NCBI RefSeq assembly: GCF_030065675.1
Contig: NZ_JASJDK010000062.1
Coordinates: forward strand, 1 to 41,042
Length of the DNA: 41,042 bases
Direction of reading: 5' to 3'
Origin: Mastigocoleus sp. MO_188.B34
GTDB lineage: Bacteria; Cyanobacteriota; Cyanobacteriia; Cyanobacteriales; Nostocaceae
The position numbers were made by a program, and so were the translations under genes. Below the pieces are notes generated by a model. The model had not been told where the DNA came from, searched no databases, and saw only the letters and a program-made list of their open reading frames with translations. Shown here piece after piece: positions 17,186 through 26,500 of this stretch (the first letter of the stretch is position 1; each line of letters starts with the position of its first letter).

Positions 17186-18619
17186 ATGCTTGATAATTGG
17201 ATATCTCACTCATCTAATGAGTGGTTAGTTTGTGAAAATAGTCATCAATTTTTGCAAATAGTAGAAAATTTATATTTACAATTAATTGAATCTAAGCAAA
17301 ATGAAAAAATACCCAATATTTTTTTAGTAGAGCGTCAACCTGTAGATTTTATTGCTAGTTTAATTGCTGCGATCACAGCAAAATGTCCAATCTTTATCTG
17401 TAATCCTGATTGGCAATATCAAGAATGGCAACAAGTATTTGACTTAGTAACACCAGATATTATTTGGGGACAAGAAATTCCAGATAAGCAAAAAATAATT
17501 CCAAATCAAATATCAGCACAGGAACAATTTTCTTTATCTGATTCTCAATTTTCTCCAATCATGATCCCCACTGGTGGGTCGTCAGGAAAAATAAAATTTG
17601 CGATTCATACCTGGGAAACACTAACAGCATCTTCACAAGGATTCCAGAAATATTTTCAAATACCTCAAGTAAATTCTGTTTGTGTTTTGCCTTTACATCA
17701 TGTTAGCGGCTTAATGCAATTTATTCGTTGTTTTACTAGCAATGGTAAATTAGTTATATTACCATTTCGAGAGCTAGAAAATTATCAGCTAAAAAAATAT
17801 CAAAGATATAATATTGACCACTCCAAATTTTTTATATCTTTAGTTCCAACTCAATTACAACGTCTGATTCAAAAATCCAATTTGAATAGATGGTTATCAC
17901 AATTTAAAACAGTACTTTTAGGAGGTGCTCCAGCTTGGGATGAATTATTATCAAAGGCAAGATACTATAATATTCCCTTAGCTTTAACATATGGGATGAC
18001 AGAGACTGCTTCTCAAATTGCAACTCTTAAACCAGAAGATTTTCTCAAAGGTAAATTAGGTTGCGGTCAAGTTTTACCTCATGCAAAGGTTTATATTTCT
18101 AACGATAATAAATATAAATTGAAATCAAATAAAATTGGCAAACTTAATATTGATGCTCAATCACTATTTCTCGGCTACTATCCATACATTAGAAATAAAG
18201 ATGAAAGCCTAAAAGTAGATGATTTGGGATTATTAGATGAGGAAGATTATTTATATGTAATGGGACGTGATAGTGACAAAATAATCACTGGTGGCGAAAA
18301 TGTTTACCCTCTAGAAGTTGAATCAGCAATCAGACAAACAAAAATGGTAAGTGATATCTGTGTCATTGGAGTAGCAGATAAAATTTGGGGAGAAGCTGTA
18401 ACTGCAATTTATGTACCAAAATCTACAGATATCACCAGTTTAGAACTAAAAAATCAGCTTACAGTAAAAATCAGTAAATTTAAAATTCCCAAATATTGGA
18501 TTCCGGTATCATCCTTGGGGCGAAATTCTCAGGGAAAAATAAATCGCCAGAAGTTACATGAAATTGCAAGAGATAAACTGAGTTTACATTTGACAAAATC
18601 ACAAAATCCAAAATCCTAG
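17186..18619 (+). CDS. menE: o-Succinylbenzoate--CoA ligase
   Basis: This ANL-superfamily enzyme activates o-succinylbenzoate with ATP and CoA for ring closure by MenB. The 477-residue product carries the phosphate-binding loop PTGGSSGKIKF (128-138), the TYGMTETASQ motif (268-277), the adenylate hinge GRDSDKIITGGENVYP (about 360-375) and the C-terminal catalytic lysine motif NSQGKINRQ (about 454-462). The length is typical for cyanobacterial MenE. It follows menC after a gap that holds a dispersed repeat. The next gene, the thioesterase, is on the opposite strand and convergent. Confidence 0.95.
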   Translation: MLDNWISHSSNEWLVCENSHQFLQIVENLYLQLIESKQNEKIPNIFLVERQPVDFIASLIAAITAKCPIFICNPDWQYQEWQQVFDLVTPDIIWGQEIPDKQKIIPNQISAQEQFSLSDSQFSPIMIPTGGSSGKIKFAIHTWETLTASSQGFQKYFQIPQVNSVCVLPLHHVSGLMQFIRCFTSNGKLVILPFRELENYQLKKYQRYNIDHSKFFISLVPTQLQRLIQKSNLNRWLSQFKTVLLGGAPAWDELLSKARYYNIPLALTYGMTETASQIATLKPEDFLKGKLGCGQVLPHAKVYISNDNKYKLKSNKIGKLNIDAQSLFLGYYPYIRNKDESLKVDDLGLLDEEDYLYVMGRDSDKIITGGENVYPLEVESAIRQTKMVSDICVIGVADKIWGEAVTAIYVPKSTDITSLELKNQLTVKISKFKIPKYWIPVSSLGRNSQGKINRQKLHEIARDKLSLHLTKSQNPKS

Positions 18620-18755
18620 TCAATATTTAGTTGAATAATATTATTAATTTCTAAAACACCAAATCTAAAATATCAAATTTAAAATATCAAAATCAAAATA
18701 CAATAAGTATAATTTTCAATTCTTGCTACTATCTAATCCTAAGCATAATAATTAT

Positions 18756-19157
18756 CTAACCAAGATTATCTAACCAAGAAATAATATATCCTGGCAAATC
18801 TGCCCTCTTTCTAGTTTTCCCGTGGATACATACATGTCTTGTATTTGCTTTACTTGCAAGTATGTTCTGAGCAAAAATTTCATAATTAATTTCAAATTTA
18901 TCATTACCTAATTTTTTAGCAATCATTTTAATTTCCAATCTGTCTCCACAAAAAATAGGGCGAAAAAAATCAACATCAGCATGAACAATTGGAAAAGCTA
19001 AAATTGGTTTTGTGAAAAATTCTTTAATATCTATATCTGAATCTACTAAAGATGATTCATAAGCTTCGTGACAAATATTTAAAATGTTTGCAAAGTATAC
19101 GACTCCGGCAGCATCAGTATCCCTAAAACGAACATTATAGCTATAGGTAAAACCCAT
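18756..19157 (-). CDS. 1,4-dihydroxy-2-naphthoyl-CoA thioesterase (hot-dog fold)
   Basis: This 133-residue single hot-dog-domain thioesterase is predicted to release 1,4-dihydroxy-2-naphthoate from its CoA ester, the step just before MenA. It carries the 4HBT signature [15 protein letters not shown] (10-24), with D15 as the catalytic acid, and HEAYE (30-34). The sequence matches the cyanobacterial DHNA-CoA hydrolase type (Synechocystis Slr0204 is the reference I know) rather than the YbgC/Tol-Pal type. Its position beside menE supports this role. It is convergent with menE, 136 bases apart. 4-Hydroxybenzoyl-CoA thioesterase would be the alternative name from domain alone. Confidence 0.88.
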   Translation of the reverse strand: MGFTYSYNVRFRDTDAAGVVYFANILNICHEAYESSLVDSDIDIKEFFTKPILAFPIVHADVDFFRPIFCGDRLEIKMIAKKLGNDKFEINYEIFAQNILASKANTRHVCIHGKTRKRADLPGYIISWLDNLG

Positions 19158-19191
19158 AATACTAATAAATTAAAATTACTTCTTTAGTATG

Positions 19192-19346
19192 ACCCATATG
19201 GTGTGGCATGATGGAAAATTCATTAGCATATCCGTAAATTAGCCGCTCCGTAGATAGCGCACGCAGCTTTTGGCTAAGCTAAGTACGTAGTCGTCCGTGG
19301 GACATAATAGACCGACTGCACCTACAACGCATAATTCTGCTACATT
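19192..19346. repeat. Dispersed palindromic repeat, copy B
   Basis: This copy shares its left and central parts with copy A (23 of 28 bases at 19233-19260 against 17072-17099). Its right end is shared with copy C: positions 19322-19345 match 39891-39914 at 23 of 24 bases (CTACA-R-CGCATAATTCTGCTACAT). It contains the GTCCGTGGGAC mini-hairpin. It fills the gap between the thioesterase and the HopA1-family gene. Confidence 0.6.
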
Positions 19347-19364
19347 ACTATTTGTGAATTCTAT

Positions 19365-20438
19365 TCACAAATTTAGCATTTGATAAATATCTTTAGAATC
19401 AGGATTTAAGTAAGGATAATCTAAACTAATTCCCACCTCTTTAAAATGCTGATATATAAAATATACTCTCTTCTGTGGAGAATTTTCTCCCTGTCGCCAA
19501 GCATCTAAAAGTGCATTAGCAACAATTTGACAGCGGTTTATTCCAAAACTTTCTTGAGGGGCAAATTTTTGATTTGGTTCTTCCGCTATACTCAATCCTG
19601 GTGCTAACAATTTGGTAAATAAAGGAACTTCTTGCTCAAAATAGGACTGATTTTCTAGGTAAACAGTTTCCAAAACATTTTTTAACCCAAGATAATCTTT
19701 CCGTTCAAAATAAAGTATCCCAGAGTCAAAGCGTTGATAAAAATTAGGATTATGTAATACCTGAAAATTGAAGGGGATTTCTAAATTATTTAACCCTAGG
19801 GTCAAGCTATCCATCACAGCAATAGCACCAGCAGAGCTAATATTAAAACATATTAATCCAATGTCTTTATCATGCTGTATATTACCAGCATTACCAATGG
19901 CGATGTAAACGCCGTTTTGTAGCTGATGATTTGGCATTAATATTGATATTAGTTCGCCAGTTTTTGCATCTTCTATTGGTGGGTCAGAATGATGGTAATA
20001 CTCCACATATAAAGTTAAACTGTCCTTAGCTAATGCCAAGCTACCATCTGGTTCCCGCTTCAAAACTTGCCAATCAGAATCAAAATATCCAGTTCCGCAA
20101 TTACTTTGGTCTAATCGCTCGTAAAAATCCCAATCTACATCAAAACCACAATCTAATTCTAAGTTTGTATTGAGTATAAATTTATCTTTACGAACAGCTA
20201 AAACATTATTTAAAGAGTGATTATAATAAATTCCATATAATAAATTTCGCAACAATAATGCCAGATATTTATTCTGGAGAGCGAAGGAAAGTTGTTTGAA
20301 ACGTTTTGCTACTGTTGGCGGTAGAATGAAGGGTTCATAACCACAATGACGAATGCAAAAGTTAGCTTCTATCTGGATATCACTAGCAATATCAAGCAAA
20401 TATTTAGGTAGTGAAATATCTGAAGTGTCTATCATCAT
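19365..20438 (-). CDS. HopA1-family protein (LanY/LxmY-like putative lyase)
   Basis: This 357-residue protein belongs to the family named after the Pseudomonas type III effector HopA1. The recognisable blocks are GTGYFDSDW (115-123), NGVYIAIGNAG (175-185), FNISSAGAIAVM (198-209), FTKLLAPGLSIAEEP (274-288), ESFGINRCQ (296-304) and DYPYLNP (340-346). In class V lanthipeptide clusters (lexapeptide, cacaoidin) a HopA1-like protein works with an APH-like kinase. The kinase is thought to phosphorylate Ser/Thr of a precursor peptide and the HopA1-like protein to eliminate phosphate. Here it follows exactly such a kinase, 106 bases downstream on the same strand, so the two are likely cotranscribed. 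It is not a secreted effector here, since no secretion system is near. The function is inferred. Either of two adjacent ATGs (20438, 20435) may be the start. Confidence 0.85.
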   Translation of the reverse strand: MMIDTSDISLPKYLLDIASDIQIEANFCIRHCGYEPFILPPTVAKRFKQLSFALQNKYLALLLRNLLYGIYYNHSLNNVLAVRKDKFILNTNLELDCGFDVDWDFYERLDQSNCGTGYFDSDWQVLKREPDGSLALAKDSLTLYVEYYHHSDPPIEDAKTGELISILMPNHQLQNGVYIAIGNAGNIQHDKDIGLICFNISSAGAIAVMDSLTLGLNNLEIPFNFQVLHNPNFYQRFDSGILYFERKDYLGLKNVLETVYLENQSYFEQEVPLFTKLLAPGLSIAEEPNQKFAPQESFGINRCQIVANALLDAWRQGENSPQKRVYFIYQHFKEVGISLDYPYLNPDSKDIYQMLNL

Positions 20439-20544
20439 TGCGAGCGATTTTTTCTATACTTCCCTACAAAAATAGAGCAAAACATAAGAAAAATATTACA
20501 CCACTTCTATTGGATGCCCTAATTTTTTCTCTTACCCTTTATTC

Positions 20545-21783
20545 TCAGCAACCACGTAAACGTGTTTTTTCGTAAAAAATCGGAAGTAAATTATTTTCTT
20601 TTTTATTTATAGGAAGTACTTGCAGTTTCTTTATATGTTTAATAATTTCTGATTCATTGACGCCGAATACAGTCATCACAGATATTTGTGGCATTGTCAG
20701 CATCTTTCTGGCAACTTCCAAGGTACACAAACCAATGTTATCAAAAGATTTATTTGTGTCTATTTGTTTTTCAATGTCTTTAATAAGTACAAGCCCCGCA
20801 AACTGAACAACTTGCAAGATAAATTCTTGATGATATTCTAGGATTTTGGGGAAAGTTTTAAGATAGGAGCGAGTGAGAGCCAAAATTGAAGCTTGAATAG
20901 CTTCTAAAGGAACCATTGCTAGTTGAAAAGATTCTTCCAGACTTATGCTTGGATCTACTACCAAACTTTCCAACCAAATTTTTAGGTAACTTGCAATTGT
21001 TGTTCCCAGTTCGAAGGCTGGATCTCCCCAGCAGTATGCTTCCCAGTCAATGAATCGCACCAAGTTTTTATCTTGTTGCTCCCATTGAGAATGCAGCAAT
21101 ATATTTTCTAGTTTTAAGTCATTATGGATCAAGCATGAAGGATTCCAACTATTTGCTAAACCAGCAATTTCAGATTCCAGATCGTCATAATGCTGGTAGA
21201 GTTCATAAAAGACAAGCGCCTCTTTTGGAACTTTTGTAAAAATTTCTGGTCCTACTCCTTCAATACCTTGGGCTGGATTGTAATACTGATAGCGAATTCC
21301 ACCTGTTGGTGCTGTTGCGATAAAGTCTCTATATTCACGACGATTGAAAGTAGCACAATGTAATCTCCCTAAAACTTTACCAATTGCAGTTGCAATTTCT
21401 TCAGGGAAAATACCATTTTCGCGGTAAAAGTTATCCAGTTCAAAATATTCGCTTAAGTAGCGACGGACAAGAATAGAATCATCTTCATCAAAGTGCACAA
21501 CCAGGGATTCGATCGCGGAAATATTTTTTAAAATTGGAAATGAATTGAGCAATTCATGAAACAGCCACTCATTGAAAAATTCTTCCTGACTCCCAAAACC
21601 TTGGGTACAACGTTCCTGTTTCACAAGTAACTTACAATTGGAAGCCAGCTTCACAAGTAAATTCAAATTCTTCTTGCTACTCTGTGGTAATTCAGAATCA
21701 GCAGATGCGCCATCTTCTGAGCTACACAGACCCGCATCATGCAGGTACTGGATAACGTTATGAGAAGACAATGAAAATACCAT
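20545..21783 (-). CDS. APH-family phosphotransferase/kinase paired with HopA1-family protein (LanK/LxmK-like)
   Basis: The 412-residue protein has the aminoglycoside-phosphotransferase / choline-kinase fold. A candidate ATP-binding lysine is K55 (LLVKQER), the catalytic loop is LIHNDLKLENILL (218-230, D222), and the metal-binding segment is FIDWEAYCWGDPAFELG (244-260, D246). The C-terminal 140 residues are helical and end TRLRGC. AGGA lies 8 bases before the ATG. It is the first gene of a two-gene unit with the HopA1-family protein, the pairing typical of class V lanthipeptide synthesis. Resistance to an antibiotic is the naive alternative, but the partner argues against it. The substrate is unknown, and I found neither a precursor peptide nor a LanX-like third component. 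Confidence 0.82.
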   Translation of the reverse strand: MVFSLSSHNVIQYLHDAGLCSSEDGASADSELPQSSKKNLNLLVKLASNCKLLVKQERCTQGFGSQEEFFNEWLFHELLNSFPILKNISAIESLVVHFDEDDSILVRRYLSEYFELDNFYRENGIFPEEIATAIGKVLGRLHCATFNRREYRDFIATAPTGGIRYQYYNPAQGIEGVGPEIFTKVPKEALVFYELYQHYDDLESEIAGLANSWNPSCLIHNDLKLENILLHSQWEQQDKNLVRFIDWEAYCWGDPAFELGTTIASYLKIWLESLVVDPSISLEESFQLAMVPLEAIQASILALTRSYLKTFPKILEYHQEFILQVVQFAGLVLIKDIEKQIDTNKSFDNIGLCTLEVARKMLTMPQISVMTVFGVNESEIIKHIKKLQVLPINKKENNLLPIFYEKTRLRGC

Positions 21784-23239
21784 GTAATATGTCCTAATCC
21801 TTAAGACTGTGGAAAAAATTTACGGTTCTTCAGTATTTACTTGAACAATGCTTGTTTAAGTTAAGAGCATTTTCAAGTCAAAATCGACAATTACGAGCAG
21901 GATCTATTAATATCCCATATTTCTAAAATAAAGCTGCCAAAATGCCAGTTTAACTCCATGTTTTTTTATCATCATTTTAAATGTAATTAATATTTAACTA
22001 CTGAATCTTTAAATTCTTTAAACCAATTACTTACGTATATATAGAAAATTATATATTTTAATCAAACCATTAAAGAAAATCATTTTATTTATAGTTTGTA
22101 ACCGATAATTTAAGTATTTTGTCCTATCAAATTACAGAAATAAAGTACAAAAGTTCTCAGTTAACAATTGTAACTATGCAATTATTTTTCTGTAATTACT
22201 ATGTCTCCATTTCTTAGAACATTCTGTTTTTTACTATACATCAACCTAGGCAAGTAATAACTGTTATTCACCTCACAAACATGATAAACCTATGATTTAG
22301 GGTAGTTGTGGAAACAAATATAAACAATTCTCAAAATGGATACATGTATCGTAAGGAACATATTTTATTCTTGCACGCATCTTAAAAAAATTACATCTTT
22401 TTTTTATAGGCTCAGAGAATTATCTTTATAGACTAAATATACAGTAAAAAAATAGATTATTAGCAATAAATATTTACTACTAAGTACTTCCCGAACAAAT
22501 CAATATAAATTTATATTGTTCAACACCATATTCTGATGATTGGGGATACATTATTTGCGAATAATCCTTAATTGATGGAAAGACGTTCTAAATATTTAGT
22601 CAAATCTCATCAATTTATTATTTGGTTAATGGCTAAGTTATGAAGTCTATCTTATACTCAGCAGTCTTTTGCAATTTAGGTCTGATTTTTGTCTGCGAAA
22701 GCATTACAAATAGTGTACACCTACAAAGGTGACAAACTTGAGACGTGACAAAAACAAAATTTAGTGTCGTGTATTTTTTAGTCCTGGTATAAACATCAGG
22801 TTGTTTAGAATACGATTTTCACAATTACTAAAGAACGTATTTGTCAATAAGAATGTTTTTCGATTCTAATCCTAAGGATAGATTTGAAGACTTGTGCTAC
22901 ATCATTGTTCTTGCTGTAAATCGCTCTCAGGTGCACAAGGTTAATCCTTAATTACCTACAGAATTGGGTTCTAGCATCGACAAGTAAAATTTGAAGGTTG
23001 TTAGTAGATTGCCGATTTACCCAGATAATCCTATTGAGCTTCTATAAGTTCGGATTCGTTTAGAAATCTACTGAACTTGAGAATCAAACCAATTTTGTCT
23101 GTTACTACCTATACAACTTGTCCTAAACTACATCAACAATTTAGTATTTTTTTGTATAGTACAAATATACATAAACATTCAATCAAAGAACAAGTAATAA
23201 AGAATATTAGTTTGAGGCGCGATCGCTTACCTGGAGATG
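21784..23239. other. 1.45-kb non-coding region upstream of the kinase/HopA1 pair
   Basis: The region is AT-rich with frequent stops in all frames. It must hold the promoter of the kinase operon. Short ORFs of 23-31 codons occur (for example 22480-22551 minus and 22640-22732 plus), but none has a convincing ribosome binding site, so I do not call them. A small hairpin, CACCT/AGGTG, occurs near 22718-22731, and a HIP1 palindrome lies at 23219-23226. If a precursor peptide for the kinase pair exists locally, this is where to look. Confidence 0.5.
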
Positions 23240-23548
23240 TCAAAAATTCTTAAGGATCGAAAAGATTACCACCAAGCCTAATATACTCATTAAACCTGCA
23301 GGCATAAATTTACGTGTTTTTACGAATCTCACAGCAAATACAATAACTAACATACCTGCCACAGCAAAACCCAAAATCAAACCCCATTTTTGACCTTGCA
23401 ATGTCACAAAACCCGATAGAAGTAATAATAATCCACTGATGACGCCACTTATAAGTGAAATTTTACTACCTGCTTTTTGATAACCAATAAGACCCCCTAT
23501 AATTTCTAGGATGCCATATAAAATTATACTGAACACACTGATAGTCAT
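23240..23548 (-). CDS. TMEM14/UPF0136-family small membrane protein
   Basis: This 102-residue protein has four hydrophobic segments (about residues 3-22, 29-48, 53-74 and 82-100), separated by short glycine-rich turns such as GGLIGYQKAGSKISLISG and a basic loop RFVKTRKFMPAGLMS. The pattern G-G-x-x-G-Y-x-K-A-G-S is the hallmark of the TMEM14 family, which includes mitochondrial and plastid inner-envelope proteins (FAX-type, implicated in fatty acid or haem-related transport). The role in cyanobacteria is not established. It is divergent from the DUF815 ATPase gene, with 88 bases between starts. Confidence 0.8.
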   Translation of the reverse strand: MTISVFSIILYGILEIIGGLIGYQKAGSKISLISGVISGLLLLLSGFVTLQGQKWGLILGFAVAGMLVIVFAVRFVKTRKFMPAGLMSILGLVVIFSILKNF

Positions 23549-23636
23549 TGTTAAAACCTATGTAGAAGATGAAGTGTAAGCCCGACTCAGATAGAAAATT
23601 TAGGATAGTGCGGTTACTTGAATCCCAAGTCTACTG

Positions 23637-25004
23637 ATGAATAATGAAACAATGCCTACTTCCACAGAAGGGAAATTAAAAATAGATCGGATAAAAAATT
23701 CAATCAACTCCAGAATTCAGTTTATTCAACGCCAAGCTGCTTCTCTTTTAATTTACCAATCAGTCTTACAAGGTAAAGTGGGTGAAGCTTTTCTTGACCT
23801 GTTGCAGGCTATACGTTACACTGATGCCGATGCACGAGTTTGTTTGCAAGCTTATGGCAATTTCTTTAAATTGTTAGCTGCCAGACATCAAAACTGGGAA
23901 GAATATCTGATTACACAAATTATCAGGAATGAAAATCCCTTTAGCCAACTAGCGCAACAAAAAGATATGGAGAATTTAACTTCGGCTTTAGTTGCAGCTG
24001 TAGGGAAAGATTTACAAGCGTTACAAAGCTTACATGAATGTAATTGTGCCGTTTTAAGTGAATGGGTTCAAGTTGTAGCTCATCTCCCAATTTCACTAAC
24101 AGTGTGGTACTCCTCTGAAGATAGGGTAGCAACGGCTAGAGAATCAGCAATGATTGCAAAAATATCTTCCCTGGATAACTGGGAAAATGCTGTATCTATT
24201 TTAGCTAATTACTACCAAGATTTTGGTGTTGGCTTATTTGCTAAATATCAAGCATTACGATGGCATGACAATCAGTTTATTGGTGTTAGATATCCAGATA
24301 CGATTACACTCAAAGAATTGATTGGTTATGAGACCCAGCGAGATGCTTTGCTCAAGAATACAGAATTCTTACTATCAGGGCATTTCGCATTGAATATATT
24401 ACTATACGGCAGTCGTGGCTCGGGAAAATCTTCCCTGGTGAAAGCTCTTTTAAACGAGTACGTCCATCGTGAATTACGTTTATTGGAAGTTAGTAGATTA
24501 GATTTAAAAAGCTTACCTGAGATTGTAGAAAAATTAAGAGGACGATCTCAGAAGTTCATTATTTTTGTTGATGACCTTTCCTTTGAAGAAGATGATGATG
24601 CTTTTAAGGCTCTAAAAGTTGTTTTAGAGGGTAATATTACTGCTAGACCGCAAAACGTTGTAGTTTATGCCACTTCCAATCGACGTCACTTAATTCGTGA
24701 ATTTTTTGCCGATAGACCAGCCCTGAGAAATAATGATGAGATACATGCCTGGGATACTGTACAAGAAAAGCTTTCATTTAGCGATCGCTTTGGTTTAACT
24801 TTAACTTTTGAACCTGCAGATCGGGATACATATCTCAAAATTGTTCGCCAGTTGGCTTTGCAAGCTAATATAAATCTTACCCAAGAAGATTTGGATGCTC
24901 GCGCTTTGCAATGGGCTACTCGGCATAATGGTCGTTCCGGACGCACAGCCAAACAATTCGTAAACTATCTAAGTGCTGATTTGACTGTATCCGTGAGTGA
25001 ATAA
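23637..25004 (+). CDS. AAA+-type ATPase, DUF815 family
   Basis: The 455-residue ATPase has an N-terminal helical region (about 1-215) and a P-loop NTPase core. Walker A is GSRGSGKSS (258-266), Walker B is FIIFVDDLSF (307-316), and the sensor region is YATSNRRHL (344-352). The DUF815 signature is PDTITLKELIGYETQRDALL just before the core and SFSDRFGLTLTFEPADRDTY after it. DUF815 proteins are widespread AAA+ proteins whose cellular role is unclear. It begins a run of three plus-strand genes together with the TerB-C and DUF2791 genes, with 176 bases to the next. ATG 23637 gives the full-length form, and a second ATG lies five codons later. Confidence 0.9.
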   Translation: MNNETMPTSTEGKLKIDRIKNSINSRIQFIQRQAASLLIYQSVLQGKVGEAFLDLLQAIRYTDADARVCLQAYGNFFKLLAARHQNWEEYLITQIIRNENPFSQLAQQKDMENLTSALVAAVGKDLQALQSLHECNCAVLSEWVQVVAHLPISLTVWYSSEDRVATARESAMIAKISSLDNWENAVSILANYYQDFGVGLFAKYQALRWHDNQFIGVRYPDTITLKELIGYETQRDALLKNTEFLLSGHFALNILLYGSRGSGKSSLVKALLNEYVHRELRLLEVSRLDLKSLPEIVEKLRGRSQKFIIFVDDLSFEEDDDAFKALKVVLEGNITARPQNVVVYATSNRRHLIREFFADRPALRNNDEIHAWDTVQEKLSFSDRFGLTLTFEPADRDTYLKIVRQLALQANINLTQEDLDARALQWATRHNGRSGRTAKQFVNYLSADLTVSVSE

Positions 25005-25180
25005 AATTACTGGCAATTTGTTAGTCAATTTTTCACTGTTGAGTATTGTAAGCTATTTAAATTACTATAAAACCCAAGCTTTACAGTTTTCAGTGACAAT
25101 GATTCAAAAATATTAATGTAATATCAAACTACATAAAAATTATAGAGTGACTTATTTAGTCATGCTTCTTTATTAGTATC

Positions 25181-26500
25181 ATGCAAGTAGCAATGGTAAG
25201 TAATCGATTTATCATAAATATCGTTGCCTTCGGTATAAGTTTTGGTTTGAGTTTTGCATTAACTGGTAGTTTTAAACGTGCAGCTATCATTGCACTACTC
25301 TATATTCCAACCACTTATATGGCGGTACTGTTCGCCCATCAGCGCCGAAAACATCACGATGCAATAATTTTAAAATCCTTAAAATCCCTAAATGGACAAC
25401 TTAGGGAAATGGAAGACATAAAATCGCGGATGGTTGTTGAAATTAATAGTTTAGAAAAACATCGTTCGCTACTTTATTCAGAATCTAAACAATTACAAAA
25501 TCAAGTAACGGAATATCGCCATCAACGAGATAGCATTGATCGTGAATTAAGTACCTATGCTGGGCAAAAAAAACAAGCAGAAACAGGAATACTGCAACTA
25601 AAAACAGAACTTGAGAACCTAGAAAAAAGTAAAGAAGAATTAGAAAAATATTTTTCTAAAATAACTGCAGAAAGTCGTCGTTTGGAAATTAACTGTAATG
25701 TATCGCGTTCAGAATTTATTAAAGTAAAAAATCAAATCGAGCAACTCGAACAGGACAAAAAAGAATTAGAGAATAATTTAACTTTGCTCAATCGAGTAAA
25801 GCCACAATTAGAAGAAAAGTTATATGACCTGCGTATTAATTTGCAGGAATTAGAAGTTGTAGAGTGCAAAAAAAACGAAATAATAAGTGCAAAAATTTCC
25901 GAGCAGCAAAGTCTTGAAGATAAACTGGGTAGTTTAAGAGAAGAGGTTGATACTAAGCAAGTCGAATTGTCACAGTTAAAAGGACAGGTATCCCTTCTAC
26001 AAGACGAGCATGATATTTTGCAGGATCAAATTTACGACTTATTGCAGCAAATGGAAAATATCAACTCAAATCATTTGCTCGATCCAGGCCTAGAAGAACA
26101 AGACCTAGAAGAACAAGATTTAGAACCTTTTCCCTTTGCTGACCTGCTAGATCCATTAGAAACTGCAGAACTAGACAAAGAAAATGACGTTTCTACTGAG
26201 CTACCACAAGAATGGAAAATTCTTTTAGAACAACTTCCCGAGCATGAGGTTCAAGTATTGCAAGCATTAGTAGAAGAAGAAAACCCAAATCCCATTGTCA
26301 AAAATATTGCGCAGAGCAATATTACTATGCCTAATTTGCTGATTGATTCAATAAATGAGCGTGCGAGCGACACTCTTGGTGAATTGATTATCGATCCAGG
26401 AAAGGAATTTCCAGGAATATGTGAAGAGCATTTAGCAAAGGTTCAAACAATGATTGAAATTTATTCTCATAAGCTAGCCAAACAGGGATCTTCTAAGTAA
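25181..26500 (+). CDS. Membrane-anchored coiled-coil protein with C-terminal TerB-C-like domain
   Basis: The 439-residue protein has two N-terminal membrane segments (about 8-27 and 33-52), then a long heptad-rich coiled coil (about 60-295, very rich in E, K, Q and L). An acidic linker containing two tandem copies of LEEQD follows (near residue 305). The C-terminal domain of about 90 residues (from PQEWKILLEQLPEHEVQVLQ to the end) includes SINERASDTLGELIID, which resembles the TerB-C domain found next to TerB-N and P-loop ATPases in tellurite-resistance-associated (Ter) systems. The DUF2791-like ATPase gene follows 165 bases downstream, the expected partner. The layout suggests a membrane anchor that presents the TerB-C domain to the ATPase. 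The domain call is from pattern recognition, and the function is unknown. Confidence 0.78.
   Translation: MQVAMVSNRFIINIVAFGISFGLSFALTGSFKRAAIIALLYIPTTYMAVLFAHQRRKHHDAIILKSLKSLNGQLREMEDIKSRMVVEINSLEKHRSLLYSESKQLQNQVTEYRHQRDSIDRELSTYAGQKKQAETGILQLKTELENLEKSKEELEKYFSKITAESRRLEINCNVSRSEFIKVKNQIEQLEQDKKELENNLTLLNRVKPQLEEKLYDLRINLQELEVVECKKNEIISAKISEQQSLEDKLGSLREEVDTKQVELSQLKGQVSLLQDEHDILQDQIYDLLQQMENINSNHLLDPGLEEQDLEEQDLEPFPFADLLDPLETAELDKENDVSTELPQEWKILLEQLPEHEVQVLQALVEEENPNPIVKNIAQSNITMPNLLIDSINERASDTLGELIIDPGKEFPGICEEHLAKVQTMIEIYSHKLAKQGSSK

Noticed and set aside
20545-21783. Aminoglycoside resistance phosphotransferase
   Set aside because: The fold is shared, but the pairing with a HopA1-family protein and the divergent flanks argue for a RiPP-type kinase.
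22480-22551. 23-aa minus-strand ORF ending CSGST upstream of the kinase gene, considered as a lanthipeptide precursor
   Set aside because: Too short for a leader plus core, its AAGGA lies about 13 bases from the ATG, and only one cysteine is present. No support beyond position.
22640-22732. 30-aa plus-strand ORF starting MKSILYSAVFCNLG
   Set aside because: Hydrophobic with no ribosome binding site and no lanthipeptide-like core; probably chance in A/T-rich DNA.
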